Numbered from the stretch's first letter, positions 34,488 through 44,234 are shown. The stretch: 64,000 nt of DNA from Pollutimonas harenae (GCF_004153685.1 NZ_SDQD01000003.1:372001-436000), one strand, 5' to 3'. Numbers and translations are program-made. The notes: a model not told the origin generated them from the letters alone.

Positions 34488-35349
34488 GCAACTTGAGCTC
34501 TTTACCGATACGCCCGAGGTGCTGCCTGCTGCCCAGCCCGTCTCTCCGGCTCCGCGCCCTGTACCCACCACAATCCCCATAGCTTGTCCGCCCTCGCTGC
34601 CCCAGGGCGCACGCTGGCGCGAGGTACAGGCGCCGGAGCAGACCATAGGCTTTACCCTGCAGCGCTCCCGCCGCAAAAGCATAGGCCTCACCATCAACGA
34701 CGACGGCCTGCAAGTTCGGGCGCCAAACTGGATCACACTGGCACAGGTAGATTCCGCCGTCATCGAAAAATCGGCATGGGTGCTTGAAAAACTGCGCTTG
34801 AGCCAAGCCCGTCAACAACAATTGGCCACTGCAGATGCCCAATGGCATGACGGTGGACGTATACCTTATCTAGGCAAACGCATCATGCTGAGCCTTGATG
34901 ACACGCGCAGGACCACGGCATTTTCCGGCGCTCTCTCTGCTCCTCAGGATGACGACTTGCTGTATCTGGCGCTGCCTGCCAGCGCCGAACGCAACCGTAT
35001 ACGCGACAGCGCCCATTCCTGGTTGCAGCAACAGGCCAGACTACGGTTTGGTGAGCGCCTGCAGCACTTTCTGAGCGCCAACAATCTGACCATTCGGCGC
35101 TGGCGGCTATCGTCGGCGGCCACCCGCTGGGGTTCATGCAGCAGTGACGGCAACATTATGCTTAACTGGCGCCTGATACACTTTCAGCCGGACATCATCG
35201 ATTATGTGATCGCACACGAAATTGCACATCTGCGAGAACTTAATCACAGCAAAAATTTCTGGCGGGAAGTCGACCGCATACTGCCTGGCTTCGAACGTGC
35301 ACGCGATGCACTCAGGCAGCATGATCCCAGCTCATTACCGCTAATCTGA
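34474..35349 (+). CDS. YgjP-like (DUF45/WLM-type) zinc metalloprotease with clamp-motif-like N-terminus
   Basis: A 291-residue protein. The C-terminal two thirds are the YgjP/DUF45 metallopeptidase domain: [19 protein letters not shown], the [20 protein letters not shown] segment cut to family core WGSCS, and zinc motif HEIAH at 248-252 with a third ligand H258 (ELNHSKNFW). This is related to SprT/WLM proteases. The first ~45 residues are proline-rich and look disordered, and carry QLELF at residues 6-10, which fits the beta-clamp-binding consensus QLxLF. The role in clamp-linked protein removal is my inference. It overlaps plsC by 14 bases; gloA follows after 16. Confidence 0.83.
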   Translation: MGQTKQLELFTDTPEVLPAAQPVSPAPRPVPTTIPIACPPSLPQGARWREVQAPEQTIGFTLQRSRRKSIGLTINDDGLQVRAPNWITLAQVDSAVIEKSAWVLEKLRLSQARQQQLATADAQWHDGGRIPYLGKRIMLSLDDTRRTTAFSGALSAPQDDDLLYLALPASAERNRIRDSAHSWLQQQARLRFGERLQHFLSANNLTIRRWRLSSAATRWGSCSSDGNIMLNWRLIHFQPDIIDYVIAHEIAHLRELNHSKNFWREVDRILPGFERARDALRQHDPSSLPLI

Positions 35350-35365
35350 TATCAAGGAGATTTTG

Positions 35366-35761
35366 ATGCGTTTACTGCACACCATGCTTCGTGTAGGCGA
35401 TCTGGACCGCTCGCTGGCTTTCTATACCGACGTGCTCGGCATGAAGTTATTACGTCGCAAGGACTATCCGGACGGCAAGTTCACGCTGGCTTTCGTGGGC
35501 TACCAGGACGAAAGCGAAGGCGCCGTCATTGAGCTGACCCACAACTGGGACACGCCCTCTTATGATTTGGGTAACGGATACGGCCATATTGCACTAGAGG
35601 TCGAAAATGCCTACGACGCCTGTGCGCGCATCAAGGAAAAAGGCGGTAACGTAGTTCGGGAAGCCGGCCCCATGAAACACGGCGAGACCGTGATCGCTTT
35701 CGTGGAGGATCCTGACGGCTACAAAATAGAGCTGATACAGCATAAAGGCCGTAACGACTAA
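35366..35761 (+). CDS. gloA: Lactoylglutathione lyase (glyoxalase I)
   Basis: A 131-residue metalloenzyme that turns the methylglyoxal-glutathione hemithioacetal into S-lactoylglutathione. Start ATG 35366 with AAGGAG 7 bases upstream. Metal ligands expected for GloA are visible: His 5 ([15 protein letters not shown]), Glu in [10 protein letters not shown], His in YGHIALEV and Glu near the end in [11 protein letters not shown] after the second ligand suggests the Ni-type enzyme. Confidence 0.95.
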   Translation: MRLLHTMLRVGDLDRSLAFYTDVLGMKLLRRKDYPDGKFTLAFVGYQDESEGAVIELTHNWDTPSYDLGNGYGHIALEVENAYDACARIKEKGGNVVREAGPMKHGETVIAFVEDPDGYKIELIQHKGRND

Positions 35762-35771
35762 GGCTGGCCAG

Positions 35772-35813
35772 ACATGGGTCCGGCAGGCTCAGGCAGCCCC
35801 GGCGGACCCATGT
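35772..35813. terminator. Bidirectional hairpin between gloA and fadE
   Basis: ACATGGGTCCG (35772-35782) and CGGACCCATGT (35803-35813) pair perfectly around a 20-base loop that can itself fold (GGCTC/AGCCC region). It lies between the converging stops. There is no long T-run. Confidence 0.55.
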
Positions 35814-35824
35814 AGAACAGCAGG

Positions 35825-38062
35825 CTAATTAGTCGTGCTGCGCATGGAGGACCGGATCAATTCCTCCGGAGCAAAATCATCCACCTCGATGACTTGTGCC
35901 TGGGCCTGCTCGGCAGCCTCGAGTTTCCTGGCCTGTTCATCGGTAATCGCTCCTTTCTCGTGAGCAACACGCCAGTCTTTAAGCCCTGCATGCTTGATGC
36001 GATCGAGCAAGGGCTGGACTTCGACAACCAGTTCAAAAGCGCGCTCCAGTTGCTCGACGCTGGGACTGTCATGCCCCTCCCAGACCTCACCCACGAGCCT
36101 CGACCGGGTATCAGAGGGCTCGAGCAAAATATTTGCGCAAGCAGCAATGACCTTGTCGGCAGGTGGTTCTGATCGGAAGCCTATTGGCAGCAGCATGGCA
36201 CGCAAGGTCCAGGATAGCGCGCTCGACGGAAAATTGAGCAGGATTTCGTCCATGCGCTTCTCGATTGTGGCGAAGCTTTGCATGGCACATAGCCTGACCA
36301 ATGGCAAGTCAGACTCGTGCTTGCCCTCGTCATGCCAGCGCTTCAGTACCGCAGACACCAGAAACAGCTCGGCAAGGATATCGCCCAGCCGGGCGGACAG
36401 CATCTCTTTACGCTTGAGCGAACCACCCAGCGTCAGCAGTGTTGCTTCTGCAATCAAGGCAAAAGCCGCCGCGTAGCGATTCAGTCGCCGATAGTATGGA
36501 GCGGCCGCAGCAGCAGCTTTGGGAACCCGGGTAAACGCCCCTCCCGTCCAGGCCGTGCCAATGGCTCGCAGCGCATTCTTGATGCTATGAGCCAGATGCT
36601 TCCAGATCACGGCATCGAAAGCGTCTTCTCCGGCAGTCTGATCGCTATTGCCTACGGCAACAATCTCTTGCATTAGATAAGGATGGGCACGTATTGCACC
36701 CTGCCCGAACACAATAAGGCTACGTGTAAGAATATTGGCGCCCTCGACCGTGATGGCCACAGGCACTGCCCGATACAAGCCACCCAGATAGTTGGACGGC
36801 CCATCGATGACTGCCTTGCCTGCATGAATGTCCATGGCGTCATTCACCGAAGCACGCATGCGCTCGGTGGCATGCAGCTTCATGATGGCTGATACCACCG
36901 AAGGCTTGTAGCCTTGATCAAGACCTGCGCACGTAAAACGCCGCGCGGCTTCTACCAGATAAGCATTGGCCGCCAGGTGGCCCAGCCTTTCTTGCACACC
37001 TTCGAATTTACCGACAGGTATGCCAAATTGTGTGCGCACCCGCGCATAGGCACCGGTAGTATGGGCTGTGAAAGTACATGCAGCTGCCGACAGCGACGGC
37101 AAGGAGATGCCACGTCCTGCGGCCAGCGCACTCATAAGCATCTGCCAGCCCTGCCCCGCTTGCCCGACACCACCGATCAAGGCGTCCAGCGGAACGAAGA
37201 CATCGTGCCCTTCTGTAGGCCCGTTCTGGAAGGCCTGCATGGCAGGCAAGTGACGACGTCCGGTGACCACGCCAGGCGTATTCACAGGCACCAGCGCAAC
37301 GGAAATACCGGGCTCTTTTTCAGTGCCGAGCAAGCCGTCTGGATCGAAGAGCTTGAACGCCAGCCCCAGCACCGTGGCCACAGGACTCAGGGTAATGTAG
37401 CGCTTGCGCCAATTCAGCAAAATACCCAGCGTTTCGACCCCGTCAACCTCGCGCCGGCAGACCACACCTGTATCCGTCATGGAAGCGGCATCGGAGCCCG
37501 CCTCGGGGCTGGTCAGACCAAAGCAGGGAATTTCTTGACCTCGAGCCAGGCGCGGCAGCCAGTAGTCGCGCTGCTCCTGGGTACCGAACTGCATCAGGAG
37601 TTCGCCGGGCCCGAGGGAGTTGGGCACCATCACCGTAACCGCTGCCGTCACCGAGCGTACCGATATCTGGCGTACGACCTCTGAGTGGGCATAAGCGGAA
37701 AACCCCAGCCCGCCATATTCTTTGGGAATAATCATGCCAAAGAAGCCCTGCTGCCGTATGAAACTCCAGACTGGCTCAGGCAAATCGGCATCGTGCCAGG
37801 TAATTTGCCAATCATTCAGCATGTGGCATAACTGCGCCACCGGGCCGTCGATAAAGGCTTGCTCTTCTTCTGACAACGCAACGGGAGGGACCTCAAGCAT
37901 GGCGTGCCAGTCTGGCCGGCCGGAGAACAGCTGGGCATCCCACCACACATCGCCTGCCTCTATGGCTTGCTGTTCCGTCAGGGACAGGCTGGGCATGGCC
38001 TCGCGCGCCATGCGATATAAAGGCTCGGTCAGCCACTGACGACGCCAGGCTCTCCAGTTCAT
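35825..38062 (-). CDS. fadE: FadE-type acyl-CoA dehydrogenase
   Basis: A 745-residue flavoenzyme for the first step of fatty-acid beta-oxidation. The start is ATG 38062 with AAGGAAG upstream. The N-terminal part has PEPVWSFIRQQGFFGMIIPKEYGGLGF split over the family core, FGLTSPEAGSDAASM (flavin site), GVQERLGHLAANAYLVEA, and VEGANILTRSLIVFGQGAIRAHPY. The long C-terminal extension (about 490-745) is the DUF1974 region found in E. coli FadE. An inverted repeat at 38072-38094 sits in the leader, so repression by a fatty-acid regulator is likely. Confidence 0.9.
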   Translation of the reverse strand: MNWRAWRRQWLTEPLYRMAREAMPSLSLTEQQAIEAGDVWWDAQLFSGRPDWHAMLEVPPVALSEEEQAFIDGPVAQLCHMLNDWQITWHDADLPEPVWSFIRQQGFFGMIIPKEYGGLGFSAYAHSEVVRQISVRSVTAAVTVMVPNSLGPGELLMQFGTQEQRDYWLPRLARGQEIPCFGLTSPEAGSDAASMTDTGVVCRREVDGVETLGILLNWRKRYITLSPVATVLGLAFKLFDPDGLLGTEKEPGISVALVPVNTPGVVTGRRHLPAMQAFQNGPTEGHDVFVPLDALIGGVGQAGQGWQMLMSALAAGRGISLPSLSAAACTFTAHTTGAYARVRTQFGIPVGKFEGVQERLGHLAANAYLVEAARRFTCAGLDQGYKPSVVSAIMKLHATERMRASVNDAMDIHAGKAVIDGPSNYLGGLYRAVPVAITVEGANILTRSLIVFGQGAIRAHPYLMQEIVAVGNSDQTAGEDAFDAVIWKHLAHSIKNALRAIGTAWTGGAFTRVPKAAAAAAPYYRRLNRYAAAFALIAEATLLTLGGSLKRKEMLSARLGDILAELFLVSAVLKRWHDEGKHESDLPLVRLCAMQSFATIEKRMDEILLNFPSSALSWTLRAMLLPIGFRSEPPADKVIAACANILLEPSDTRSRLVGEVWEGHDSPSVEQLERAFELVVEVQPLLDRIKHAGLKDWRVAHEKGAITDEQARKLEAAEQAQAQVIEVDDFAPEELIRSSMRSTTN

Positions 38063-38071
38063 GATGCTTCC

Positions 38072-38094
38072 TTTGCAACAATACACGTTGCAAA
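38072..38094 (-). promoter_or_regulatory. Candidate repressor operator in the fadE leader
   Basis: TTTGCAAC (38072-38079) and GTTGCAAA (38087-38094) are perfect inverted arms with a 7-base spacer. The site lies 10-32 bases before the fadE ATG and touches the ribosome site. A GATAAT -10-like box (38101-38096) is directly upstream, so a bound repressor would block initiation. The regulator is not in the window. Confidence 0.5.
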
Positions 38095-38250
38095 CATTAT
38101 CCCCTGAAAATCCCGGCCCCGTACAGATCCATACCTAAACCTGCCACCACAAGGGCAGAGTCTGCGACAATCTAGGGGGCTTCTACGCTGCACACCCTGC
38201 TTGCCTTAGAACGGACCCACCAGCACATTCAACCTCATTAGCGACACTTT

Positions 38251-39480
38251 ATGCTCAACACGCTCTGGCTTGCCTTTTTCATTGTGGCTGCGCTGTCCGG
38301 TTTGTACCAGTGGGTCGTCCTGCACGATACCGAGGTGTTCTCTCGCATCGTGCTCAGCCTGTTTGATATGGCCGAGCTATCCGTCGAGTTGATGATTCTG
38401 CTTTTTGGCACCCTGACGCTATGGCTGGGATTCCTGCGTATTGCTGAAGCCGCCGGCCTCGTCGACTTGCTGGGCCGTTTGCTCACCCCGCTATTCCGCC
38501 GACTGATGCCCGAAGTACCAGCCGGACATCCCGCCCTGGGCCTAATCACGCTGAATTTTGCCGCCAATGGTCTGGGGCTGGACAACGCTGCAACGCCCAT
38601 AGGCCTACGTGCCATGAAGGAACTCCAGACGCTCAACCCAAGCGCTGATACAGCCAGCAATGCACAGATTCTGTTCCTGGTCTTGAATGCATCATCACTC
38701 ACCTTGCTGCCGGTCACTATCTTCATGTATCGCGCCCAGCAGGGTGCCGCCGACCCGACCATGGTTTTCCTGCCCATCCTGCTGGCCACATCGGCATCCT
38801 CGCTGGCGGGCTTGCTGTCGGTGGCCTTCATGCAGCGAATAAAACTGCATGATCCTGTTGTGCTGATGTGGCTGGGCAGCGCAGTACTGATCCTGGGCAG
38901 TTTCATGGCACTCCTGGCCACGCTCAGCAGCGCTGCCATCAGTGCGGTTTCGTCGCTCATGGGCAACCTGACACTATTCGGCATCATCATGATTTTCCTG
39001 CTGGCCGGCGCCCGCAAGAAAGTCGCGGTCTACGAATGCTTTGTAGAAGGCGCCAAAGACGGTTTCGATGTCGCAAAAAACCTGCTGCCCTATTTGGTTG
39101 CCATGCTGTGTGCCATCGGCGTGCTGCGGGCCTCGGGCGCCCTGGATGTTGCCCTGGACGGTATCCGCTGGGTGGTACATGCGTTCGGACTGGATGCCCG
39201 CTTTGTCGATGCCCTGCCCACAGCTTTGGTCAAGCCTTTTTCAGGCAGCGCCGCGCGCGCCATGCTGATCGAAACCATGCAGCACTTTGGGGTAGACAGC
39301 TTTCCTGCCTTATTGGCGGCTACCGTACAGGGCAGCACTGAAACGACTTTCTATGTCTTGGCGGTGTATTTTGGGGCGGTAGGCATTCAACGCGCGCGCC
39401 ATGCCGTAGGTTGTGCCCTGGTCGCCGATCTGGCGGGGGTATTGGCGGCTATTGGGGTGTGTTATTGGTTTTATGGGTGA
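38251..39480 (+). CDS. Fused SpmA-SpmB-like nucleoside-recognition membrane protein
   Basis: A 409-residue inner-membrane protein with two Gate-type (nucleoside recognition) halves. The first (about 1-190) resembles SpmA: GTLTLWLGFLRIAEAAGLVD, LTLNFAANGLGLDNAATPIG trimmed to NAATP, and VLNASSLTLLPVT. The second (about 230-409) resembles SpmB: YECFVEGAKDGFDVAKNLLPYLVAML, VKPFSGSAARAM and VQGSTETTFYVLAVYFG. In Bacillus these are two genes of spore maturation; in non-sporing proteobacteria the fused form is of unknown function, probably a transporter. Divergent from fadE across a 188-base gap. Confidence 0.8.
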   Translation: MLNTLWLAFFIVAALSGLYQWVVLHDTEVFSRIVLSLFDMAELSVELMILLFGTLTLWLGFLRIAEAAGLVDLLGRLLTPLFRRLMPEVPAGHPALGLITLNFAANGLGLDNAATPIGLRAMKELQTLNPSADTASNAQILFLVLNASSLTLLPVTIFMYRAQQGAADPTMVFLPILLATSASSLAGLLSVAFMQRIKLHDPVVLMWLGSAVLILGSFMALLATLSSAAISAVSSLMGNLTLFGIIMIFLLAGARKKVAVYECFVEGAKDGFDVAKNLLPYLVAMLCAIGVLRASGALDVALDGIRWVVHAFGLDARFVDALPTALVKPFSGSAARAMLIETMQHFGVDSFPALLAATVQGSTETTFYVLAVYFGAVGIQRARHAVGCALVADLAGVLAAIGVCYWFYG

Positions 39481-39597
39481 CTGCAGTCTATTGAATTGGC
39501 CGTCCAAATCTTCGCTTACGAACAAGGTGGGCGTGACAGAGGCTGTTCAGACTAGCGCTTACACGGGGAAAACAGGCCACCTGGATCATCCCGAAGA

Positions 39598-40383
39598 TTA
39601 AGCCGCCAATACACCCTTATCCAGCAAATGATCCGTAAGCGCCATAAACTGCGCAACCGACAGCTCCTCGGCCCGGGCCGTTGAAGGGATGGAGAGCCCA
39701 TCCCAATCAATGGACGGTGCCCAATCGGCCAAACCCCGGCGCAGCATTTTGCGCCGCTGCGCGAAAGCCCGCGCCACTACTTGCTCGAACGCCTTTTCGC
39801 TCTTGGGCTGCTGCCGCGTATCGGGCAAAGGCACCATGCGCACAACCGCCGACACCACCCTGGGAGGCGGATCAAACGCCTCGGGCGGCACATCAAACAG
39901 CTTGTGCATCCGATAGCGCGACTGCAGCATCACAGACAGCCGGCCATAATCGCCAGATGACGGTTGTGCCACCATGCGGTCTATCACTTCGCGCTGCAAC
40001 ATAAAATGCTGATCCCGCACCTGCTCGGCGCAGGCCATCAGATGAAACAACAAGGGGCTGGAGATGTTGTACGGCAGATTGCCTACGATACGCAGCCCGC
40101 TGCCCAGACCAGAAAAATCAACCGTCAAGGCATCGCCTTCGATGACTGTCAGCCGTTCTGGTGCATGAGCATGACGTAGCCGCGCCGCCAGATCACGGTC
40201 GATCTCAACCACCGTCAGGTGGTCCAGCAGGGCTAAAAGCGGGCCCGTCAGCGCAGAAAGCCCTGGCCCGATTTCGACCACGGCATCGCTACGTCTGGGA
40301 TCAATACCACGTACGATGGCATCCACGACGCCATCGTCAGTTAAAAAATGCTGGCCGAAGCGCTTGCGAGCCTGATGTGCCAT
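39598..40383 (-). CDS. rsmA: 16S rRNA dimethyltransferase RsmA (KsgA)
   Basis: A 261-residue enzyme that dimethylates A1518 and A1519 of 16S rRNA late in 30S assembly. Features: [19 protein letters not shown], the SAM-binding [16 protein letters not shown], the catalytic [14 protein letters not shown], and a C-terminal [10 protein letters not shown]. Starts 6 bases after surA's stop in the leftward lptD-surA-rsmA operon. The pdxA gene that separates surA and rsmA in E. coli is absent here. Confidence 0.96.
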   Translation of the reverse strand: MAHQARKRFGQHFLTDDGVVDAIVRGIDPRRSDAVVEIGPGLSALTGPLLALLDHLTVVEIDRDLAARLRHAHAPERLTVIEGDALTVDFSGLGSGLRIVGNLPYNISSPLLFHLMACAEQVRDQHFMLQREVIDRMVAQPSSGDYGRLSVMLQSRYRMHKLFDVPPEAFDPPPRVVSAVVRMVPLPDTRQQPKSEKAFEQVVARAFAQRRKMLRRGLADWAPSIDWDGLSIPSTARAEELSVAQFMALTDHLLDKGVLAA

Positions 40384-40389
40384 AAGTGC

Positions 40390-41853
40390 TTAACGGCGCC
40401 CTCGATTCGAAGCAGGATCCAGACGATTGTCGATATACGCCTGGCCGCGCAACTGGCTGAGCCAGTCCTCGAAAGCAGGTTCGACACGGCGCTGGAACAA
40501 CAGCTGGCGCGCCTGCATGCGACGGAACTCATTTTCCATATTCTTGGTACGCCGCTCCAGAACCTGGATAAGATGCCAGCCAAACTGGGATTGTACGGGC
40601 TGACTGATTTCATTGGGCTGCAGCGCATCCATGGCCCGCTGGAAGGCGGGAACAGTTTCACCTGGTGTCAGCCATCCTAAGTCGCCGCCTTGCGGTGCAG
40701 TGGCGTCATCGGAGTAGCGCTTGGCCAAGTCTGCGAAACTTTCGCCATTTTGCAGACGCTGACGCAATTGGGCCAGACGGGTTTGCGCTTGCTCACTGGA
40801 CATGGCCGGCGTGGTTTTGATCAGTATATGGCGTGCATGGGTCTGGGTGACCATCATGGGCCCTTGTTGCATGGGCGCCGCCTGCGGTGCCGTGGTGGGT
40901 GGCGGCGGCGAGTTGCCTGCCTGAGGCTGGCCACGCGTCAGCACCTTGAGGATATGAAAGCCATTGCCACTTTGGATAATGTTGCTGATTTGACCTGCCT
41001 GCAGATTCTGGGTGGCACTGATAAACAGGTCCGGCCAACCCTCGACTGGCCGAACGCCCAGCTCGCCACCATTAAGCGCTTGTGGGCCGTCGGACGACGC
41101 TGCCGCTACGCCGCCAAAATCGGCTCCTTTTTGAAGCTGCTGCAGCAAACCCTCCGCTTTCTGGCGCAGTGCCTGCACTTGGGCGGAAGTCGCTCCTTCG
41201 GGCACCTCCACCAGAACTTGGGCCAGCCCAAGGATTTGAGGCCCTGCCGGCCTGGCGGCCTGCTGAGGCGCAGCGGGTGCAGGTGCTGCAACCGCCTGTC
41301 CCTGACTCTTCAGGAATGCATCCACCTCGGCATCGGAAATGATAATGGTGCTGTCGACGGTGCGTTGGCGCAGCTGATCCGTGCGTACCTGTTGACGTAA
41401 GTCAGCCAGATAGTCACTCCATTTGGCCCCGCCTTTTTCAATCTCTGCACGCAGTTGCTGAGGAGTGATGCGGTTACGCTGAGCGATGGTTTCCACGGCC
41501 TGGGCAACCTGGGCGTCAGTCACCTTGATGCCCAGTCTTTCGGCTTCCTGGCGTTCGAGCTCTTCCATGATCATGCGTTGCAAGACCTGTTTTTGCAGCA
41601 CGGCATACTCGGGCACAGGTATGTTCTGGCGCCGCAGTTGTGCTTGTGCAGCAGCCGCTTCTTTATTGACCTGCTGCAGGGTAATCACTTGTTTGTTGAC
41701 GATTGCGGCAATGCCATCGACAAACTGCTGCGACGCTTGCTTGGGCGCAGCCGCAGCGGCCGGCTTGGCCGCCATGACCGCCACGGGTGACAGTGCGCCC
41801 AAGGCGATCATCAACATGGCTGCAATCCAGCGCTTGGCATGCAGACTACGCAT
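40390..41853 (-). CDS. surA: Periplasmic chaperone / peptidyl-prolyl isomerase SurA
   Basis: A 487-residue outer-membrane-protein chaperone. Signal peptide about 1-29 (MLMIALGALSPVAVMAA). The N-terminal chaperone domain (about 40-185) has FVDGIAAIVNKQVITLQQV. Two parvulin domains follow: the first around 205-310 (ILGLAQVLVEVPEGAT...GELGVRPVEGWPDLF) and the second around 330-440 (ARHILIKTTPAMS...GGDLGWLTPGETVPAF). Its start shares one base with the lptD stop (TAATG). It serves LptD among other clients, matching the operon. Confidence 0.95.
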   Translation of the reverse strand: MRSLHAKRWIAAMLMIALGALSPVAVMAAKPAAAAAPKQASQQFVDGIAAIVNKQVITLQQVNKEAAAAQAQLRRQNIPVPEYAVLQKQVLQRMIMEELERQEAERLGIKVTDAQVAQAVETIAQRNRITPQQLRAEIEKGGAKWSDYLADLRQQVRTDQLRQRTVDSTIIISDAEVDAFLKSQGQAVAAPAPAAPQQAARPAGPQILGLAQVLVEVPEGATSAQVQALRQKAEGLLQQLQKGADFGGVAAASSDGPQALNGGELGVRPVEGWPDLFISATQNLQAGQISNIIQSGNGFHILKVLTRGQPQAGNSPPPPTTAPQAAPMQQGPMMVTQTHARHILIKTTPAMSSEQAQTRLAQLRQRLQNGESFADLAKRYSDDATAPQGGDLGWLTPGETVPAFQRAMDALQPNEISQPVQSQFGWHLIQVLERRTKNMENEFRRMQARQLLFQRRVEPAFEDWLSQLRGQAYIDNRLDPASNRGRR

Positions 41854-44234
41854 TATTCATACCTCTCGAAGGTGGTTGTATCTGGTATTGGAGGCGTAAC
41901 CGATTCATATCCAATAATACGGTCGCGCAATAAATTCATGGGATCGGTGCCCAGGGAGCCCAGGCCGGAAAGTTCCAGCTGGAAAAACACTGCACTGTTC
42001 GCATCATCTTTTGACACCGCATAACGCTGCAATACCACTCGCGCCGTCCAGCAGCAATCACCTTTGTATTCAAGGCCGAGTATCGACTGCGTGCCGCGTT
42101 TTTCCTGCAAAGAATAATCGTAGCGGCCCATTGCGTAAAGTTTATTCGTCAAGGGCCATTGTCCGGATACGCTGATTTGGTCCCGCGTCTTGTCTTCGTA
42201 GGTCGGACTATTTATGTACTGTGGCAACAGCATATTCTGGTCGCGTTCATAACGATACGAGGCCGACAAAGTCGCCAGACGCTTGGGCGTCCAGCGAAAA
42301 CCCGCCGACATCCGGTTACGATCTTTTGACTCTGGGTTGAACTGTGCATCAAAACGCACATTAAGCGTGTCAGTCAAAGCAGCATTGATTCCAATCAGAT
42401 AGTCGGACTTGGTATCGGTGCGCAGGCCCCGCCCGCCCGGCAAAGCCACTTTCTGGTCATCGAAATACAGACGCTGGGCCGCCGCCAGCGACAGACGCTC
42501 GAATCCGGTGTCTTCATCGAGCCAACGGGTAGTCAGGCCCAGAGTAATCTGGTTGGCATTGGCAATGCGGTCCCATCCGCCCGTAAACAGGTTTTCGTTG
42601 AATGCTTGTGAGAAATTGAAGGTGGCGATGCTGGTATCGTAAACTGGAATCTGGGATTGATCCCGGTAAGGCACATACAGATAGTACACACGCGGCTCCA
42701 GTGTCTGGATGGAGTCGTTACCAAACAGTGTGGTGCTGCGCTCGAAAGTCATACCCGCATCGAGCGACAATATCGGCACGGTACGCGACTGTGTCTTGGG
42801 AAACCCTGCATAGCGCGGAAGCTCATCGGGATACCAGTCTGTGTTGTACTGGCTCATGTGCATGCCGGCCTTGGGCGTTATATACCAGCCTGCACGTACG
42901 ATGGGAAACGCAATCGTTGAATACGAAGAAAAACGCGTGCCGTCAGGGGCAATGCGATTATCGCGGTAATAATCGAACTTGCTGAGCGAACCCGAATAAA
43001 AAGGCATGCGGAAACGGGTGGCGTAGTTGTCGGACTTAACATCAAAGCCCCCCCAGTTGTATCTTGCGGCCCCTACGTAAAGTTCAGGCAGCTTGTCGTA
43101 CTGAGGTCGCGCATAGCCCGTCGTCTCGTCCTGCAATGTTTGATATTTGTATGCCCTGAGCGACGACCTGAAATATTTGTATCCCGACCAGCTCACCCCA
43201 GCGTTGCTCGCCAGAAAATTATTGGTGGACTCATTCAGGCCAAAAGTAGAAAAGTCGCGAAAATAATTATCGTCGGAAACTCGACGGATATCGTATGAGG
43301 CCCTGAACCCGCCCCCCAGATCATGCATATGCCGCGTCATGAACAGCCAGCGCTGCTCGTCGGTATCTTTGTCATTGGGCATATAAGTGCCCTCTACTAT
43401 CCCACTATAGCGGCGACCCAGATAACGGAACTCGCCACCCAGCTGCAGGCCGCGCTTGCTCAAGTACCGTGGCGTCAGGGTTGCATCGTAGTTGGGCGCG
43501 ATATTGAAGTAATACGGCGCAGAGAGCTCAATACCGCTGTTGCTCGACATACCATAGGTGGGAATCAGGAAGCCCGACTTGCGCTCTTTTTTGAGCGGAA
43601 AGCTCAGCCAGGGCGAATACAGAATGGGTACATTCTTGAAATACAGAACACCATGGCGTGCAATGCCCTCGTTCTCGTCAAAGTTCATGTCGACCCGGGG
43701 CGACTTGATGAACCAGGCAGGCTCTGGACACGGGCAACCCGAGTACTTCACATCAGACAGCCGCATAGTGCTTTTGCTGAATATCTTCGCTTTGCTGGCC
43801 GTGCCTGATCCGCCGGAGGCGCCCAGCCAGAAATTCGGGTCATTGACCTCGCCGGTTTCTTCGTTGATGTTGTAATTAAGTTCCGGGCCGGTCACGATAC
43901 TGGCATCACGCATGATCAGGCCATTGCCGCGTACCTGGACTTGTCCGGTCGATCGCTGATAATCGATATAGTCGCCCTTGACCACGGAATCGATACGCCG
44001 GACTTCTGCCGACCCAGTCAGGATAATCTTGCCGTCCTCGTCGGTTTCCATTTTGTCGGCGATCAAAAATGAAGACATATCATCGTCGGCAACATTGCGA
44101 TGGACGCGAAGGCTGGGTGCAACCTTCAGCTGGCCCACGGCAATACGGCCGCCCGCGTCGGGCTCAGACGTCTGAGCCTGCGACGTCGCGACGCCACTGA
44201 AAGCGATAATGAATGCCCACCAAACCAAACGCAC
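41853..44234 (-). CDS. lptD: LPS-assembly protein LptD
   Basis: A 793-residue outer-membrane beta-barrel that, with LptE, inserts lipopolysaccharide. I favour GTG 44234 as start (AGGAG upstream, then a signal peptide RLVWWAFIIAFSG ending SQAQT). The frame is open to TTG 44282, which would add 16 residues. An N-terminal OstA/LptA-like domain (ADKMETDEDGKIILTG, VVKGDYIDYQRSTGQVQ) is followed by the LptD barrel. The conserved disulphide cysteines are visible as a CPCPE pair near residue 160 and CC (GDCCW) near the end. A TATAAT on the minus strand at 44311-44306 may be its -10 box. Confidence 0.94.
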   Translation of the reverse strand: MRLVWWAFIIAFSGVATSQAQTSEPDAGGRIAVGQLKVAPSLRVHRNVADDDMSSFLIADKMETDEDGKIILTGSAEVRRIDSVVKGDYIDYQRSTGQVQVRGNGLIMRDASIVTGPELNYNINEETGEVNDPNFWLGASGGSGTASKAKIFSKSTMRLSDVKYSGCPCPEPAWFIKSPRVDMNFDENEGIARHGVLYFKNVPILYSPWLSFPLKKERKSGFLIPTYGMSSNSGIELSAPYYFNIAPNYDATLTPRYLSKRGLQLGGEFRYLGRRYSGIVEGTYMPNDKDTDEQRWLFMTRHMHDLGGGFRASYDIRRVSDDNYFRDFSTFGLNESTNNFLASNAGVSWSGYKYFRSSLRAYKYQTLQDETTGYARPQYDKLPELYVGAARYNWGGFDVKSDNYATRFRMPFYSGSLSKFDYYRDNRIAPDGTRFSSYSTIAFPIVRAGWYITPKAGMHMSQYNTDWYPDELPRYAGFPKTQSRTVPILSLDAGMTFERSTTLFGNDSIQTLEPRVYYLYVPYRDQSQIPVYDTSIATFNFSQAFNENLFTGGWDRIANANQITLGLTTRWLDEDTGFERLSLAAAQRLYFDDQKVALPGGRGLRTDTKSDYLIGINAALTDTLNVRFDAQFNPESKDRNRMSAGFRWTPKRLATLSASYRYERDQNMLLPQYINSPTYEDKTRDQISVSGQWPLTNKLYAMGRYDYSLQEKRGTQSILGLEYKGDCCWTARVVLQRYAVSKDDANSAVFFQLELSGLGSLGTDPMNLLRDRIIGYESVTPPIPDTTTFERYE

